A DNA stretch of 64,000 nucleotides, from the NCBI RefSeq assembly GCF_947172395.1, contig NC_069083.1, positions 2,078,501 through 2,142,500 of the forward strand, in the 5' to 3' direction. The notes under the pieces were generated by a model. It saw only the letters and a list, made by a program, of their open reading frames with translations, was not told the origin of the DNA and made no database searches. This document shows positions 11,044 through 22,875 of this stretch, in pieces (within the stretch, counting starts at the first letter, position 1; each line of letters starts with the position of its first letter). This DNA comes from Bicyclus anynana (taxonomy: Eukaryota; Arthropoda; Insecta; Lepidoptera; Nymphalidae). Both the position numbers and the translations under genes were made by a program.

Positions 11044-12303
11044 ATTATTTAATTATTATTTCTATATTATCTGTGTATTTTAAATGGGTGCATAACCTGA
11101 AATAAAGAATTATAAAAAAAAATATATATAAAATCTATATTTATTTACACTTACTGTATTTTTGAAGATTTTTTGTCTTGAGTAAATAAGTTTCGTACGT
11201 TTTTCAAGTTCGGATTTTATATGTTTATATATAGTTGTTGAAAATATAGAATTTCTGCGTACTATAAATTTCTTCAACAGTATATAGTACGCAGACCCGA
11301 AATATAGTACAATACTATATATTATAGTACGGTTGGCAACCATAAAGACTACCAACGACTAGGTAGGTAGGTAACTACTAAATCTTATTTCGCTGAAACT
11401 GCGTTGTAGTAAAATTCTTCGACTCGAGACAAGTTTAATAAGCGATTCTTTCATAACTCCTGTCATGTTACATGTTACGCCTGAGGATTACTTTGTTTCA
11501 ATAGGGTTGATATCAAAAGCAATATATTTATGAAGTGAAACTTCGTGATCGGCGATTTTGGAACGAACTTCTTTCATGCGGCTTACAGTAGAGAGAACTG
11601 GAAGAAATCTTGACTTAGCGCAAAAGCCTTATTGTAATCAGAATAAAAGAAAAATTTTTAATAAGTTTATACAGGGTTAATTTGTATTAATTACCTTTTC
11701 ACAACAATGTTTTTAACGTTTGTTTTTTATTTTACACGAAAAAGCGTTTTTATTTTCATAAAATATCACCCAATCTCACCCAACCAGGATTACAAAAATT
11801 GTCCGGAGGGATTTTTTTCATCAACATTTTCTCGAAAGTTCAAATACCTATATAAATAATTTAACTAAATTGAATTACGTGAGATTATTAATAAGTATTA
11901 AATTAATTATTGCAATTGCAATATGAAAAACTTATTATAGTAAATAAGACAAAAGAGCTATATTCTCACTTCTCGAAAATCGACCATTATAAATTAAAAA
12001 AAAAATGTTATGTTCAACCCTAGATAGATACCTACATGCACCTGGATTTACAAGGATAATAAGTTCCTTTTTGTACAAAATTCCCCTCGAGAAGAGTTGA
12101 CAGCTCGCGTCGAGCATTCGACTGTAATCTCCACCGTTACGACAACTCGCCTCGGGTTAGACGGAATTTGTGGGAATTATTATAATAAACCATTAGGTTA
12201 GGCTTTTGCAAACAGGAAAATATGTAGGATAAAGGGGAAGCATATTAAAATTCGTGACGCTATAGATTTGCTGAGTATTAATAATGTAAAAAAAAAAATA
12301 AAA

Positions 12304-12348
12304 AATGTGGTGCTGGTGAAAACAATAATGTTTTACCAACACCACATA
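12304..12348. repeat. Inverted repeat, 20-bp arms
   Basis: AATGTGGTGCTGGTGAAAAC and GTTTTACCAACACCACATAT pair with few mismatches across a 5-base loop. Confidence 0.6.
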
Positions 12349-12421
12349 TATTTAATGACCTACAACGATAATAATAGGTACTTTTAGCAGACTCAAAAGT
12401 GGATTACAGAAATAAGAAAAT

Positions 12422-12600
12422 CAATGTCGAACAAAGGATATGATTCACAATATTTGTCAGAACAACTTAATCAACAAATCAAACTGTGACCAAAATAAGA
12501 CCCTAGAATGCCGAGAATGACCTTGAGTGGAGTCACGAACTTGTATATCGTTGTGTGTAGAGTTAAGAGATCCCTTGACAGTTAACTAACACTCTCCTGA
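12422..12600 (+). repeat. Dispersed repeat, copy 1 (partner 44119-44290)
   Basis: It shares AATGTCGAACAAAG, ATGATTCACAA and AGACCCTAGAATG, then GAGAATGACCTTGAG and GTTGTGTGTAG, with 44119-44290 in the same orientation. Family unknown. Confidence 0.7.
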
Positions 12601-12720
12601 ACTACATAAACTGGCTACCCCTCTCGAATTCCCTATTATTTACGGAAACAGGTCGCGCCATCTAGCGTCGGCACAAGCCAACACGAAACCCAAAAAATGG
12701 CGGTCAACAAGAATATTATT

Positions 12721-12800
12721 TTGGCCATCTACTGGTGAATCGCCAAACTAAACAAGTTGAACGTTTGTTATGGCCATCTAGTGACGAATAGCTAAACTAC
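12721..12800 (+). repeat. Imperfect direct repeat upstream of Ubc13
   Basis: GGCCATCTACTGGTGAATCG and GGCCATCTAGTGACGAATAG lie about 48 bp apart, each followed by CCAAACTA or CTAAACTA. A third short relative, CGCCATCTAGCGTCGG, is near 12656. It could be repeat debris or part of the promoter region. Confidence 0.4.
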
Positions 12801-13152
12801 GACACAGTGGCTATGTACCACAAACTAAGTTTACCACCACCAACTAACCCGCGTGGGGCATTTATGAACGCATCGTATTCTATAATACACTTTGAAATAT
12901 CCTTACTCTGTGACATATTTTACTTCTACTTTATCTATGCTCCAGTTAAAAAATTGAAGTTGGTACTAAAACCATCGCTTTTAGAGTTGCGTTTTCAGCA
13001 TTATCATGGTTAAAATGCTATTATAATTTATTAGTATAAAATACGTGCCTCAAATATAGTTAAAATACGTGAAGTGCAAAGACAATTTGATATATTAAAC
13101 AATTATATGAATACCTGCTTTTTGACAAATTGCGCTAGACCGCATAAATAAA

Positions 13153-13608
13153 ATGGCAGCCCTACCACGTAGAATAATCAAAGAGACACAGCGATTGATG
13201 CAGGAACCCGTGCCGGGGATCAGCGCGGTACCGAGCGAGAACAACGCGCGTTACTTTCACGTAATCGTCACCGGTCCGGAGGACTCACCGTTCGAGGGAG
13301 GACTATTCAAATTAGAACTATTCCTGCCAGAGGACTATCCTATGTCAGCGCCTAAGGTTAGGTTTATAACTAAAATATACCACCCGAACATAGACCGGCT
13401 AGGTCGCATATGCCTCGACATCCTGAAAGACAAATGGAGTCCCGCGCTGCAGATCCGCACGGTGCTGCTGTCCATCCAGGCGCTGCTGTCGGCGCCCAAC
13501 CCCGACGACCCGCTGGCCAACGACGTCGCCGAGCTGTGGAAAGTGAACGAGAGCGAGGCTATCCGAAACGCGAAGGAGTGGACCAGGAGATACGCCATGG
13601 ACAACTGA
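13153..13608 (+). CDS. ben: Ubc13 / bendless ubiquitin-conjugating enzyme E2 N
   Basis: This is an intact 151-residue protein in a single coding exon, starting at AAAATGG and ending in TGA. It is near-identical in layout to human UBE2N: MAALPRRIIKETQRL at the start, HPN at 77-79, the catalytic Cys at 87 within LGRICLDILKDKW, and NPDDPLANDVAELWK near the C-terminus. Ubc13 pairs with an inactive Uev partner and builds Lys63-linked ubiquitin chains used in NF-kB/IMD signalling and DNA-damage tolerance; in Drosophila the gene is bendless. That is family knowledge. The 3' half of the coding region is GC-rich compared with its surroundings. All key residues are present, so it should be an active enzyme. 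The absence of introns could raise the idea of a retrocopy, but the frame is undamaged. Confidence 0.97.
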   Translation: MAALPRRIIKETQRLMQEPVPGISAVPSENNARYFHVIVTGPEDSPFEGGLFKLELFLPEDYPMSAPKVRFITKIYHPNIDRLGRICLDILKDKWSPALQIRTVLLSIQALLSAPNPDDPLANDVAELWKVNESEAIRNAKEWTRRYAMDN

Positions 13609-14460
13609 GCGCGCCGTGCCTTGTCCACGCGCGCCGCGCACTGGACGAACACAATATATTTAACATGATTTTAAGAGTGCAAGTTATGTTTTACTACCTA
13701 GATCGAGTAACTTGTGGAGAGACAATTGTGGACAAATTTTTATTACCGGCGGGGGCACCGAGCCCTCGTGCCGCGGCCGACCTCGGCTCACCACGGCCGA
13801 CCTCGGCTCTCCCATAGCCTCGCCCCTGGCTGCCGAGTGTAGTCTGGCAAGCCCACAGATTATCCTTTACCCAAACACATGTAGCTTGGTTATGATATTA
13901 GGTATGCATATTTTTTTACTATAATTATTAAAATAGCTAAATATAAAAATTCCTGAGACCCTATTGTATATACTTTAATAGTTGATCAAATTTGGTTACA
14001 TTTATACAAAGGATATAGTGTACGGTCGCAAAGTTCAACGCCTTTGTATAACTTTATCAGTTTGGAAGTGCAACAAAAGGTTTATCAGTTCTTGATCTCT
14101 GCAGATACTGATTTTCTTCATAACTAGTGGAATATTGAGTAATTTATTATTTTTCCAGTGATTATTTGCATAAAATAATTTAAAAATGAATCTTATGTAC
14201 TATATACGTTGTATAAAAGGTTATCATTAAATTGTATTTATGTACATTTGATTTGGCTTTGTGAGAAACTTGAAAATACATAATAAACAAATGCTAACCT
14301 TTATTTTTATTTCCATTCCTGAAGTTAAAAACAGCATTAAGTACCTACTTCAATAGATTTCCAACTGTAATAGTTCTATTGTGATATTAATTTGAACATG
14401 AGGCTGTGTCTCATGTTTTCTCATGTCAAATAGTATGGCATAAAATTAATATTAAATAAA
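13609..14460 (+). other. Probable Ubc13 3' UTR with poly(A) signals
   Basis: The sequence after the stop becomes AT-rich and has AATAAA at 14282-14287 and again near 14455. Where transcripts end cannot be decided from sequence. The overlapping short open frames at 13410-13924 are shadows or UTR. Confidence 0.5.
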
Positions 14461-14777
14461 CATTAGATAACATAATCATACTTATTTTCTGCCTTAATAG
14501 ATAAAATGATTGTAACAAATAGATCAACAATTAGTGCTCTTTTTAAGTGACATAACCTATAATAGTATATTTATCAAAACTCAGTGACTGAATAAAATTA
14601 TGAGCTAATATTTTATCCTCAAATGGCCAGTTGACTGTAATTATTTATGTAGATAATTATAATTTAGGTATGTTAATAACCTTTTTACAAAGAATTAAGA
14701 ATTTAGTCTGAAGGAACTCAGGTCTATACTATGAGATTTATTCTCTTTTCTATTAATCTATTAACTCTACATAATAT

Positions 14778-15299
14778 TACTAGCTGACGCCCCACTGTTT
14801 CATCTGCATAGTTTCAGTTTTCTTGAGATAAAATATGTTATATTGACATATGTTGTAGTGTAACATAGCTTTCTCATCATCATCATCATTACCAACCCAT
14901 ATTCAGCTCACTGCTGAGCTCGAGTCTCCTCTCAAAATGAGAAGGGTTAGGCCAAATGGTCCACCACGCTGGCCCAATGTGGATTGGTAGACTTTACACA
15001 CGCAGAGAATTAAGAAAATTCTCTGGCATGCAGGTTTCTCACAAAGTTTTTCCTTCACTGTTTGCGACATGTAACATTTAGTTTCTTAAAACACACTCAA
15101 CTGAAAAGTTTGAGGTGCATAACCTGAACTGGATTTGAACCCTCGCCATCTAGAATCGGAGGCAGAGGTCATATCCACTGGGCTATCATGGTTCAATGAC
15201 TTTCTAGTGATAATCTTTTCAAAATTGGTTCAGTAGATTCAGACATAGCCCCCTACAATACACCAAATGTTATGTACCTTTTTATAATATTAGTATATA
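14778..15299 (+). mobile_element. Common GCTGACGCC...TATAATATTAGTATA element, split by a SINE
   Basis: The left part reads TTACTAGCTGACGCCCCAC; the right part has TTGGTTCAGTAGATTCAGAC and ends TTTATAATATTAGTATA. The SINE at 14876-15199 lies between the two parts. Complete relatives at 28130-28335 suggest a short Helitron- or SINE-like non-autonomous element common in Lepidoptera. Confidence 0.5.
14876..15199 (-). mobile_element. SINE family A, reverse orientation, nested
   Basis: On + it begins with the tail complement CATCATCATCATCATTACCA and ends with the head complement TATCCACTGGGCTATCATGG. The body word CCACCACGCTGGCCCAATG is present. It is close to full length. Confidence 0.75.
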
Positions 15300-15995
15300 T
15301 AAAACAAAGTCATCCACCATGTCTGTCTGACTATGATAAACTCGAAAACTACTAACCAGAATTTCATGCAGTTATCACCAACAGATTGAATGATCAATGA
15401 GGAAGGTTTAAATGTTTAATTTAAGTTGAAGTTATGTTGAAATATGACGATAATTGTAACAGTGAGAAAAGTCAAACTTACTGGGAGAAAAGTCAAACTT
15501 TCTTTGAGAAAGCTGTGTAACCTCTTGGGATATAATAAAAATTGCATGGATATATTACACACATGCAAAAAAGTCTGTGACAGCGTAGGTCTAATTTTTA
15601 AGAGCAGCTTAACCCATTCAAACTTCTAAAAAAATCCGTGTAAATATTAATTTTAATTTATCATTGATTTTCTCGTGGACAAAGTCACAGGCTTAGTACT
15701 AGTATAAATGAAAAAGTAGGTATTGTGTTATGTTTTAACTCCTTCAAACTCGTCTCACCAATAAATGTTATGTTTGTAAATGGGGGAATAGAATATTATA
15801 ATTAAATACTTTTGTCAAATAAAAAAAAACTGCTGAACCAATTTCAAATTCATGAATTTTGGTACTGGAAACCATAGTAGAGTTTATCTAATACTACTAG
15901 GAAGTACTACTAACATTTATTACAAAGCAGCATCATGCCAAGCAGCATTGCTTTTTTCTGGCCTGAAGGATGAAATTACAGGCATATGCTGTACT
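15300..15995. other. Intergenic, nothing recognised
   Basis: AT-rich DNA downstream of Ubc13 with no conserved coding or RNA feature that I can see. Confidence 0.5.
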
Positions 15996-16262
15996 TTTTT
16001 TTATTATTTACAAGTTAGCCCTTGACTACAATCTCACCTGATGATAAGTGATGATGGAAGCCAAGCTAACTTGTTAAGAGGAGGATGAAAATCCGCTAAA
16101 TCGCTTGGCAGTACGTCTTTGCCGGTGGGGTGGTAACTAGCCGTGGCCAAAACCTCCCACCAACCAGACCAATTAAGAAACCTAAATCGGCCCAGCCTGG
16201 TATCGAACTCAGGACCTCCGTCTTGTAAATTCACCGCGCATACCACTGCGCCACGGAGGCCG
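15996..16262 (-). mobile_element. SINE family B, near full length, reverse
   Basis: Read on the minus strand, the head GGCCTCCGTGGCGCAGTGG and the B-box-like GGTTCGAT-type region are followed by the body and the tail complement TACAAGTTAGCCCTTGACTAC. It is comparable to 51920-52247. Confidence 0.75.
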
Positions 16263-16896
16263 TGGTGTATTACTTGCATGCCCTGTCTTAGGTCATGGTT
16301 TTGCAGATAACATTATTGCAGCCATCTGGTATAAAAAAGATAGTTGTTTGGTGCTGATTGTTAATCATAAATTCATAAAAATATCTTATAAGAGAGTAAA
16401 ATACGGGAAGATGATTTAGGTATAATCTAACCCAATGTTTTTCATAATAAGGAAAAAATATTTATGATTTTTTTATACCTACCTAAAAGATATTTTAAAT
16501 CTGGAGAATATCATTATTATCAGCCTAATTAATTGGCCCAGGCTCCATATGTTCATACAATAGTGGACTTATGGAGGTTTGACCCACCATGCTGCTTCCA
16601 TACAAGTTACATATAGAGAAGTTAGTAGAACATTTGAATAGCAACAAATCAACCTTCAAGTGAGATTTGTTTGCATGGCTCATGTAATACATATGACGTG
16701 TGAAGGTCCATTGCACTGGTTTAATTTAATAAAGCTAGCATGTCATTACATAAACTATCTTTAGATGCATATTACTAGCGGTAAATAATGCAGTTACTTG
16801 TTTGCAGTGAGATGTTATACATCTAGAGATGTAATTCATGTATACATAATTTGTTTAGAAACATTTCATCACTAGCTAGGAACAGCGGGCTAACTT
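16263..16896. other. Intergenic, nothing recognised
   Basis: AT-rich, without a supported feature. Confidence 0.45.
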
Positions 16897-17203
16897 GTTC
16901 GTTATCAACCCATATTCGGCTCACTGCTGAGCTCGAGTCTCCTCTCAGAATGAGAGGGGTTAGGCCAATAGTACACCACGCTGGCCCAATGCGGATTGGC
17001 AGACATCATACACGCAGAGAATTAAGAAAATTTTCTGGTATGCAGGTTTCCTCACGATGTTTTCCTTCACCGTTCGAAACACGTGATATTTAATTTCTTA
17101 AAATGCACACAACTGAAAAGTTGGAGGTGCATGCCCTGGACCGAATTTGAACCCACACCATCCGGGTGCAGCGGTCATATACACTGGGCTATCACAGCTA
17201 ACT
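16897..17203 (-). mobile_element. SINE family A, reverse orientation
   Basis: The + strand reads ATCAACCCATATTCGGCTCA at the left and CACTGGGCTATCACAGCTAA at the right, with the family body between. It directly abuts a family B copy, so one SINE probably landed at the end of the other. Confidence 0.7.
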
Positions 17204-17420
17204 TGTTAGGAGGATGAAAATCCACACCCCTTTCGACGTTTCTACGCTACGTTCTTTCGTACCGGAACGCTAAATCGCTTGGTACGTCTTTGTCGGTGAG
17301 GTGGTAACTAGACGATACCTCCCACCAGCCAAACTTAGACCAATTAAGAAAATCTCAATCGGACCAGTCGGGATTCGAACCTCCGTCTGGTAAATTTACC
17401 GCGCATACCACTGACATAAA
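17204..17420 (-). mobile_element. SINE family B, reverse, 3' tail lost
   Basis: GCTAACTTGTTAGGAGGATG through TAAATCGCTTGG and GGTGGTAACTAGACG to GGATTCGAACC and ACCGCGCATACCACTG. It is the same family and orientation as 15996-16262. Confidence 0.65.
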
Positions 17421-17593
17421 TAGTTTTTATTTTTTTAGTTAAAAAAGTATTAGTTATGCAGTTTGGCTCCTTTAAGTGGAATCGTCAACACTCAAGGTGG
17501 CTCAACTCAAATTATGGGAAATACTTCCGAGCACCCTGTATATTCTTTATTCGAAGGCGTTGGAAGCAGTGTGTTTACACAAGCAACATGACT

Positions 17594-17615
17594 ATTTATT
17601 TATTTATTTATTTAT
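17594..17615. repeat. TTTA microsatellite
   Basis: About five TTTA units in a row within otherwise unremarkable intergenic DNA. Confidence 0.8.
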
Positions 17616-17904
17616 GCGACGCCCGATGGGTGCACAGGTTACCTTTATTTCCACAACAGCAAGATCTATAACAGTTTGACAAGAACAAATGCGCTTGCTA
17701 CCCGCTCTACATTCACGTGGGAATCGCGAGCAAAGCCGTGAACAAGCTGCGAAACGAGTGTGAGACATATACGTAGGTAGGTATTCTTTACGACAGTTAT
17801 TTTTGAGATCCAGATTATTCTGAATCTGGATCTGCCTATACAGTCATCTCTTGGTGGTTTTACGGCCACTTGATTGTTTTAAACCCGCTTTACATTCTCG
17901 TAGT

Positions 17905-18018
17905 GTAAAGCGTGACTATCCACATTGGGCCAGCGTGGTGGACTATTGGCCTAACCTCTCTCAATCTGAGAGACTTGTGCTCAGAAGTGAGCCGAATATG
18001 GGTTGATAATGATGAAAG
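17905..18018 (+). mobile_element. SINE family A, 3'-end fragment
   Basis: CACATTGGGCCAGCGTGGTG, then CTATTGGCCTAACC, GTGAGCCGAATATGG and a GATAATGATGA tail. The head half is missing. Confidence 0.7.
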
Positions 18019-18185
18019 CGTGACAAAGAAAACGAAGATGATTTGATTCACACTTCGCGAAACCATTGTCGCAGAGTATAAAACCGACGGAATTCGGGGA
18101 ACAAAGCGAAAACACGGCGCAATACTGCGAAAAATACTGAATAATTATGTGACGCTGTTCTACATTCATGTTACGTGTCGTATTC

Positions 18186-18347
18186 AGGGAGTTTTCAATG
18201 TTTGTGGGATTCGAAATGCGAATTCGAACATTCATATGGAATTGAAACAATTGTGCACTAGTGCCACAAGATGGCGCTGTATCAATTTCTTAGAAATTCT
18301 CGTTTACGCTTACGCGATCGTCACAGTATCAAACAGCTACTAGGCAC
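18186..18347 (+). mobile_element. MITE-like repeat, copy 2
   Basis: Same family and orientation as 2311-2483. Shared blocks include GGAGTTTTCAATGTTT, GTGCCACAAGATGGCGCTGT and ACGCGATCGTCA. The right end, GCTACTAGGCACC, pairs with the family's left end. Confidence 0.55.
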
Positions 18348-21300
18348 CCAGATTCTCGTTCGAATCGGATATCTCTTCACGAAATATGAGTGACGAAAAA
18401 AACTAAATATCACATATGACCACTTATTGACTGTCATGGCTTCCAAATTTGAATAGGTAATTTAAATCACGTGTCCTGAATTTTATTATTTGTCTCACTA
18501 CTGAAAAAAAAAACCCAATTCCCATTAAGCGCATTTTAATATAAAGTCATGCCAATTCCAAGATTTTTGTTTGTTATAGTACACACTACGTATATTTGGT
18601 ATATTTATGTATATTTTGTATATAGGTACATACACGTTACGTAATGACAACGCACGGTTAATGGTTATTGGTCCAAGTGACGTAATTCTGAATCCAATAT
18701 GGCGCTAACCTAAACACCTATGTTAATCCCTTAATCTGGATGTACGAGTTTTTTTTTAAGTATACACTATCTTATTTCTATTACTTTAGACTGTTCCAGT
18801 TAGATAAAACACTCTGCTTGTGACATTTAAACACAATTATATTAGGTACTTACCTATTTATCGACCAATACGCCCAATGTTGCCACCTCCTCACAGTAGG
18901 GCATTTTGTAACATTAAGTAAAACAACCAAAATAAATTTGTTCAGTTTATTCTTAACTTTAATGCAGACTAGAATAATACTCTTAGAAATGAGAACAACA
19001 ATAGTTATTTCACTTGTTATAGTGTACCTACTTATCAGCTTTCACAATAAAATGCTATTTATTATCTGTGTTTTATTTTTCAATGTAAATAAATCTTATT
19101 CACAACAGCTAGCAATATAAAATTACATATCAGACTGTAATATAATCTATATTATATATATTTTTTGTTAATTTTAACACAAACGATGTAAGGGGCGTGA
19201 CCAGTGACTAATTATTTTATAAAATATGCATTTATTTTTTAATCTGTCTAACCGAATATGTTAAATCGAACAAGACTAAATAAATTAAAATCATCAAATT
19301 CATTTATTTCTAACAATAAAATAACTATTACTGAGCCTTGACGGGCATAACAGTCAAAATCTTTTATTGTTCTGACGGCAAACCAAGCTTCTAAGATGTT
19401 GGTTATTTATATCTGTTGATATTCTACCAAGATAAATCAGAAAAGTCTTTGTGTTTGGAATTAAAACATCGTATTCAATATAACATTGCCATGTTTTGAA
19501 ATTACCCAATTTTGGGGAAATTTTGCCCTCAAAGTACATCAATTCTTATGTAAAACTCTTTGTTTAAGTTACAAGTAAGTTGTAAACAAGATTTTATTAT
19601 AATATATATCATTAGAAAATAAAAAAGAAATTCATAACTTTACTAATACCTACTGGGGAAATGTGAATGAGGTTAGTACACCGGTCTAGCAAACTAAACA
19701 AAAAAGGTTACCATGAAATATCATATAAAGAAGTACACTACAATAATAGTAATAAGTCGAAGGCATCAAAACATGGGACATGATATAGAAAAGCGGATTA
19801 GGATTACTAAAAAGGTGTTCACTTACATTAGGTTGTCAAAATAGTATTTTTTTAATTATTCTCATACATACATAAATAAAACTCGTCCTCAGAGTGCTAA
19901 GCTTAGCTAAGATCAGGACCTCGATTATATTTGACATCGAAATTTCAACGACGTGTGAAATACATCTTGTGACATCATGTTTGACAATTCAAGCATGATT
20001 TCGCAAATTGTATATCAAGCGAGGTGAAATTTTTATGTCATAAAGAATCACGACCCACATCACATACATATAGGATATACATACATAGTTATGCTATAGC
20101 CACACTATAAAATTTACAAAATATGACATATCTTTTGAAACGCTACACGAAATAATGCTTTATTATATCCACTAATCAATTCATTTATTTATTGATCACA
20201 TATGATGTGATGTATGATCACATCGAGATTCATCTCGACTGAGAATACTTCTCATATATTCAAGATACATGTCATGCTGAGTCGCTATACGGATCAAGAC
20301 TCATCAGTTGCACTAATTCAGCTATACATTTTTACTCTGTACTTATTCTCAATATTGGTGTTTACAATAAAAAATACTTAAGAATTACAAAAAATCTAAC
20401 TTAAACTACAACTAAATATACAAAAAAAGGCAATTCATATACACTCGATCGTAAATTATCCAGTAGTGGAATGTTTTAAAATGATAAGTAGGTAAAATAT
20501 AAAAAAGGTAAACAATAGAAAAATATGGCAACATAATAAAAATTAATATTCTAAGACAAACATGGGTTAGAACCCAAAATAATAAAAGAATAATATAATC
20601 TAACACATATGACAAGAAAAATACTTATTGTCTATGGCAGAAAGGCAACGGCTAATGCATTTTGTATTGTTATCGCAACAATAATAATTTACAGTACAAA
20701 TATTTTGTATGACGATAATAACTTATTTAATAATAATATCTAAGCAGATATGAGCGATTTTGATTCTCAAATGTAAGTATCCAATAAATTATTAAGTGGA
20801 ATAACTATGTATACACACTGTCGTGGCAATTTTTGCACTTGCCAAAGATTATTAAAAATCTGAAGATGACGAATTCAAAAAAATAAAGTTTTGCAGGCCA
20901 ATGTAACAACCGAAATCTGTAATTTTATATAAATTAGAGATTTTGGTTGCTGATAATTTTCAGTTGCTCAAAAATATCAAGTTTAAAGGATTTGTTACCA
21001 AAACTATGCTTTGCACAAAACGGTTAACAGAAGTTTTACAGTTTTCCTGGTAACTATTAACATTTCCGACAAGTCAAAAAAACTTACTTAAATTGACTAT
21101 TCTATTAACTCTCTCTTTAATATAACTATTCTCTCTCAAGTTTTTATTAATATGAAATCTGTGGCAAATGCAAAATCTTTGCCACTAATATATTAACTTA
21201 TAGCTAAATTACTTATTTTAGCCACATAAGCATTGTAAGCATGAAACTTCAACATCACATAGTTGGTTTTGAGTATTTTTTACAACCACTATTTTTGGAG

Positions 21301-22480
21301 AAACTCACAAATAATTTATTTTTCATGATAGTAAAAAAGTCACCCAAACTTCAAATCAATACACACTCAATATTTTACAGATGATTAAAAATAATGTAGA
21401 AATTGAATTATCAATACTAAGTTGCTTATCACCATAAATAACAGAGCAACACTTGGCATAATATAAAACTTCATCTGCCAGTAATTTAACTGGTTATTGG
21501 TAATAGGGTAGTTGACTCATATAAGTACATGGAATAAGGGTCCGAAAATACCTATTTCAATTAAAACGAGTTTAGGATTTCTTATAAAACTTAATTTAGA
21601 CATCACGTATTTTTTTCAAATTTTCCAAACGTCAAAACCGCTGTTGTGAATTTTGTGACGTCACTAACACACTTGATGTACGTCGAACTAATTGTTATGT
21701 AATATTTTTGTCAACCTCTCCATTTGTATGGGATTTATTACAGTGACGTCATGAAACAGTTGAAATATTTTTGACTTTTTTAGTTTTGACTTGTTTTTTC
21801 AAAAACATATTTTAAACTAAAATTTTCATGTTATCACGTCTTAAAAAAATATAATAAACCAAATTCAGTCTAGTAGAACGATAATGAACTATTTAAGAAC
21901 ATTTAAAAAAAAGTGTCATCTGAATGATGACACATCAATGCTGTTAGGCGACAGAAAAAACATGGCGGAAGTACTCACTCCCAAAGCTCTGTCAAAGCGC
22001 AGCAGCAAAAGTTCAAGTGTGAAGAGACCTGTGTTTTTTTTAAATTATAACAAGATCCTTTTAACAGTGACAGTTTTACATTGGTCGAATTGTCTATGGA
22101 ATTGCTAATACGATTAGCACTACAGTTTAGAAAGCTACTGGATAGGCTTTTACGTGCTACGTAAATAGTATATTATGTACTAAAATATTATATTATATAT
22201 TATTGTGAAATGATTTTTATCACATCATGTTTCGAGTGAATATGATTCAATTATCCAACTATTTGTAATCGCTTATAACGTATTTAAGAGGCATCGGGTA
22301 ATTTTATCCAATTCAAACTTTGACTTCTTATCTTATAAAAGGACGCACAACTATGGAGAAAATTTCACTTAAAAACTGGCCAATTTTGCTTTGACAGATT
22401 TAGAATTATTGGTAAAGAAAATTATACCTTTAAATATAGTCCAATATTCACTAAAACCCCAAATTCAGAGCAAATTCAAC
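18348..22480. other. Intergenic region between converging Ubc13 and X11
   Basis: Very AT-rich. The short open frames here have no recognisable family. It may include extended 3' UTRs of either neighbour. I see no RNA gene and no ordered repeat. Confidence 0.45.
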
Positions 22481-22500
22481 CTTAAGAATTGGGTTTAAGG

Positions 22501-22506
22501 TTTATT
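22501..22506 (-). promoter_or_regulatory. Candidate poly(A) signal of X11
   Basis: TTTATT on + is AATAAA on the minus strand, about 300 bases beyond the X11 stop codon. Confidence 0.4.
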
Positions 22507-22803
22507 TTGCAATTGCGACTACTTGAATTGAGTGCCAAGAAGTTGTGTTTGGCACTCATTGAGTGGGGACGTTTTTTGATTGTGCATCCACTTTTTAATA
22601 GGAGATCGATGATTGTCTTGTTAAAAACAGCCTATTGAATTTTTTTTTAATTTTTAAATTAAGAATGTTCAGTGTAGAAACTATTTTAAATAAAATTAGT
22701 ATGATATCATTCCCGATGATTTGAAGGGTGACTTTATGGTGACTTCAGTGTTGCGCGGCGCGGTGCGGTGCGGCGGGTGGGGGCGAAGCAGGCACTTGTC
22801 TCG

Positions 22804-22875
22804 TTATATGAACACGGGGTTCTCCTGCCCCGTCAGTAGCCGGAACATTGACGTCGGCATCGTTTTCATCAAGAT
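22804..22875 (-). CDS. X11L: X11 terminal exon
   Basis: The acceptor is TTGCAG. The exon encodes ILMKTMPTSMFRLLTGQENP then VFI and stop. The equivalent vertebrate end is QEQPVYI or QETPLYI. It forms the last strand of PDZ2 and the conserved C-terminal tail, which in X11 proteins folds back on PDZ1. Confidence 0.93.
   Translation of the reverse strand: MLMKTMPTSMFRLLTGQENPVFI

Larger units (their letters stand above)
11044..13152. other. Intergenic / upstream region of Ubc13
   Basis: This is AT-rich DNA holding a dispersed repeat (12422-12600), an inverted repeat (12304-12348) and a short direct repeat (12721-12800). I see no protein gene. The Ubc13 transcription start must lie somewhere in the right half but cannot be placed. 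Confidence 0.5.

Noticed and set aside
13153..13608. Ubc13 as a processed pseudogene because it lacks introns
   Set aside because: The frame is complete, every catalytic residue is present, and no A-tail or flanking duplication is visible right after the UTR.
13335..13924. Open frames overlapping Ubc13 on both strands and in its 3' UTR
   Set aside because: They are frame shadows caused by the GC-rich coding end; no family resemblance.
21884..22108. A 74-codon frame on + (MNYLRTFKKK...) as a small gene
   Set aside because: No recognisable family, AT-driven composition, and a position within the probable 3' flank of X11.
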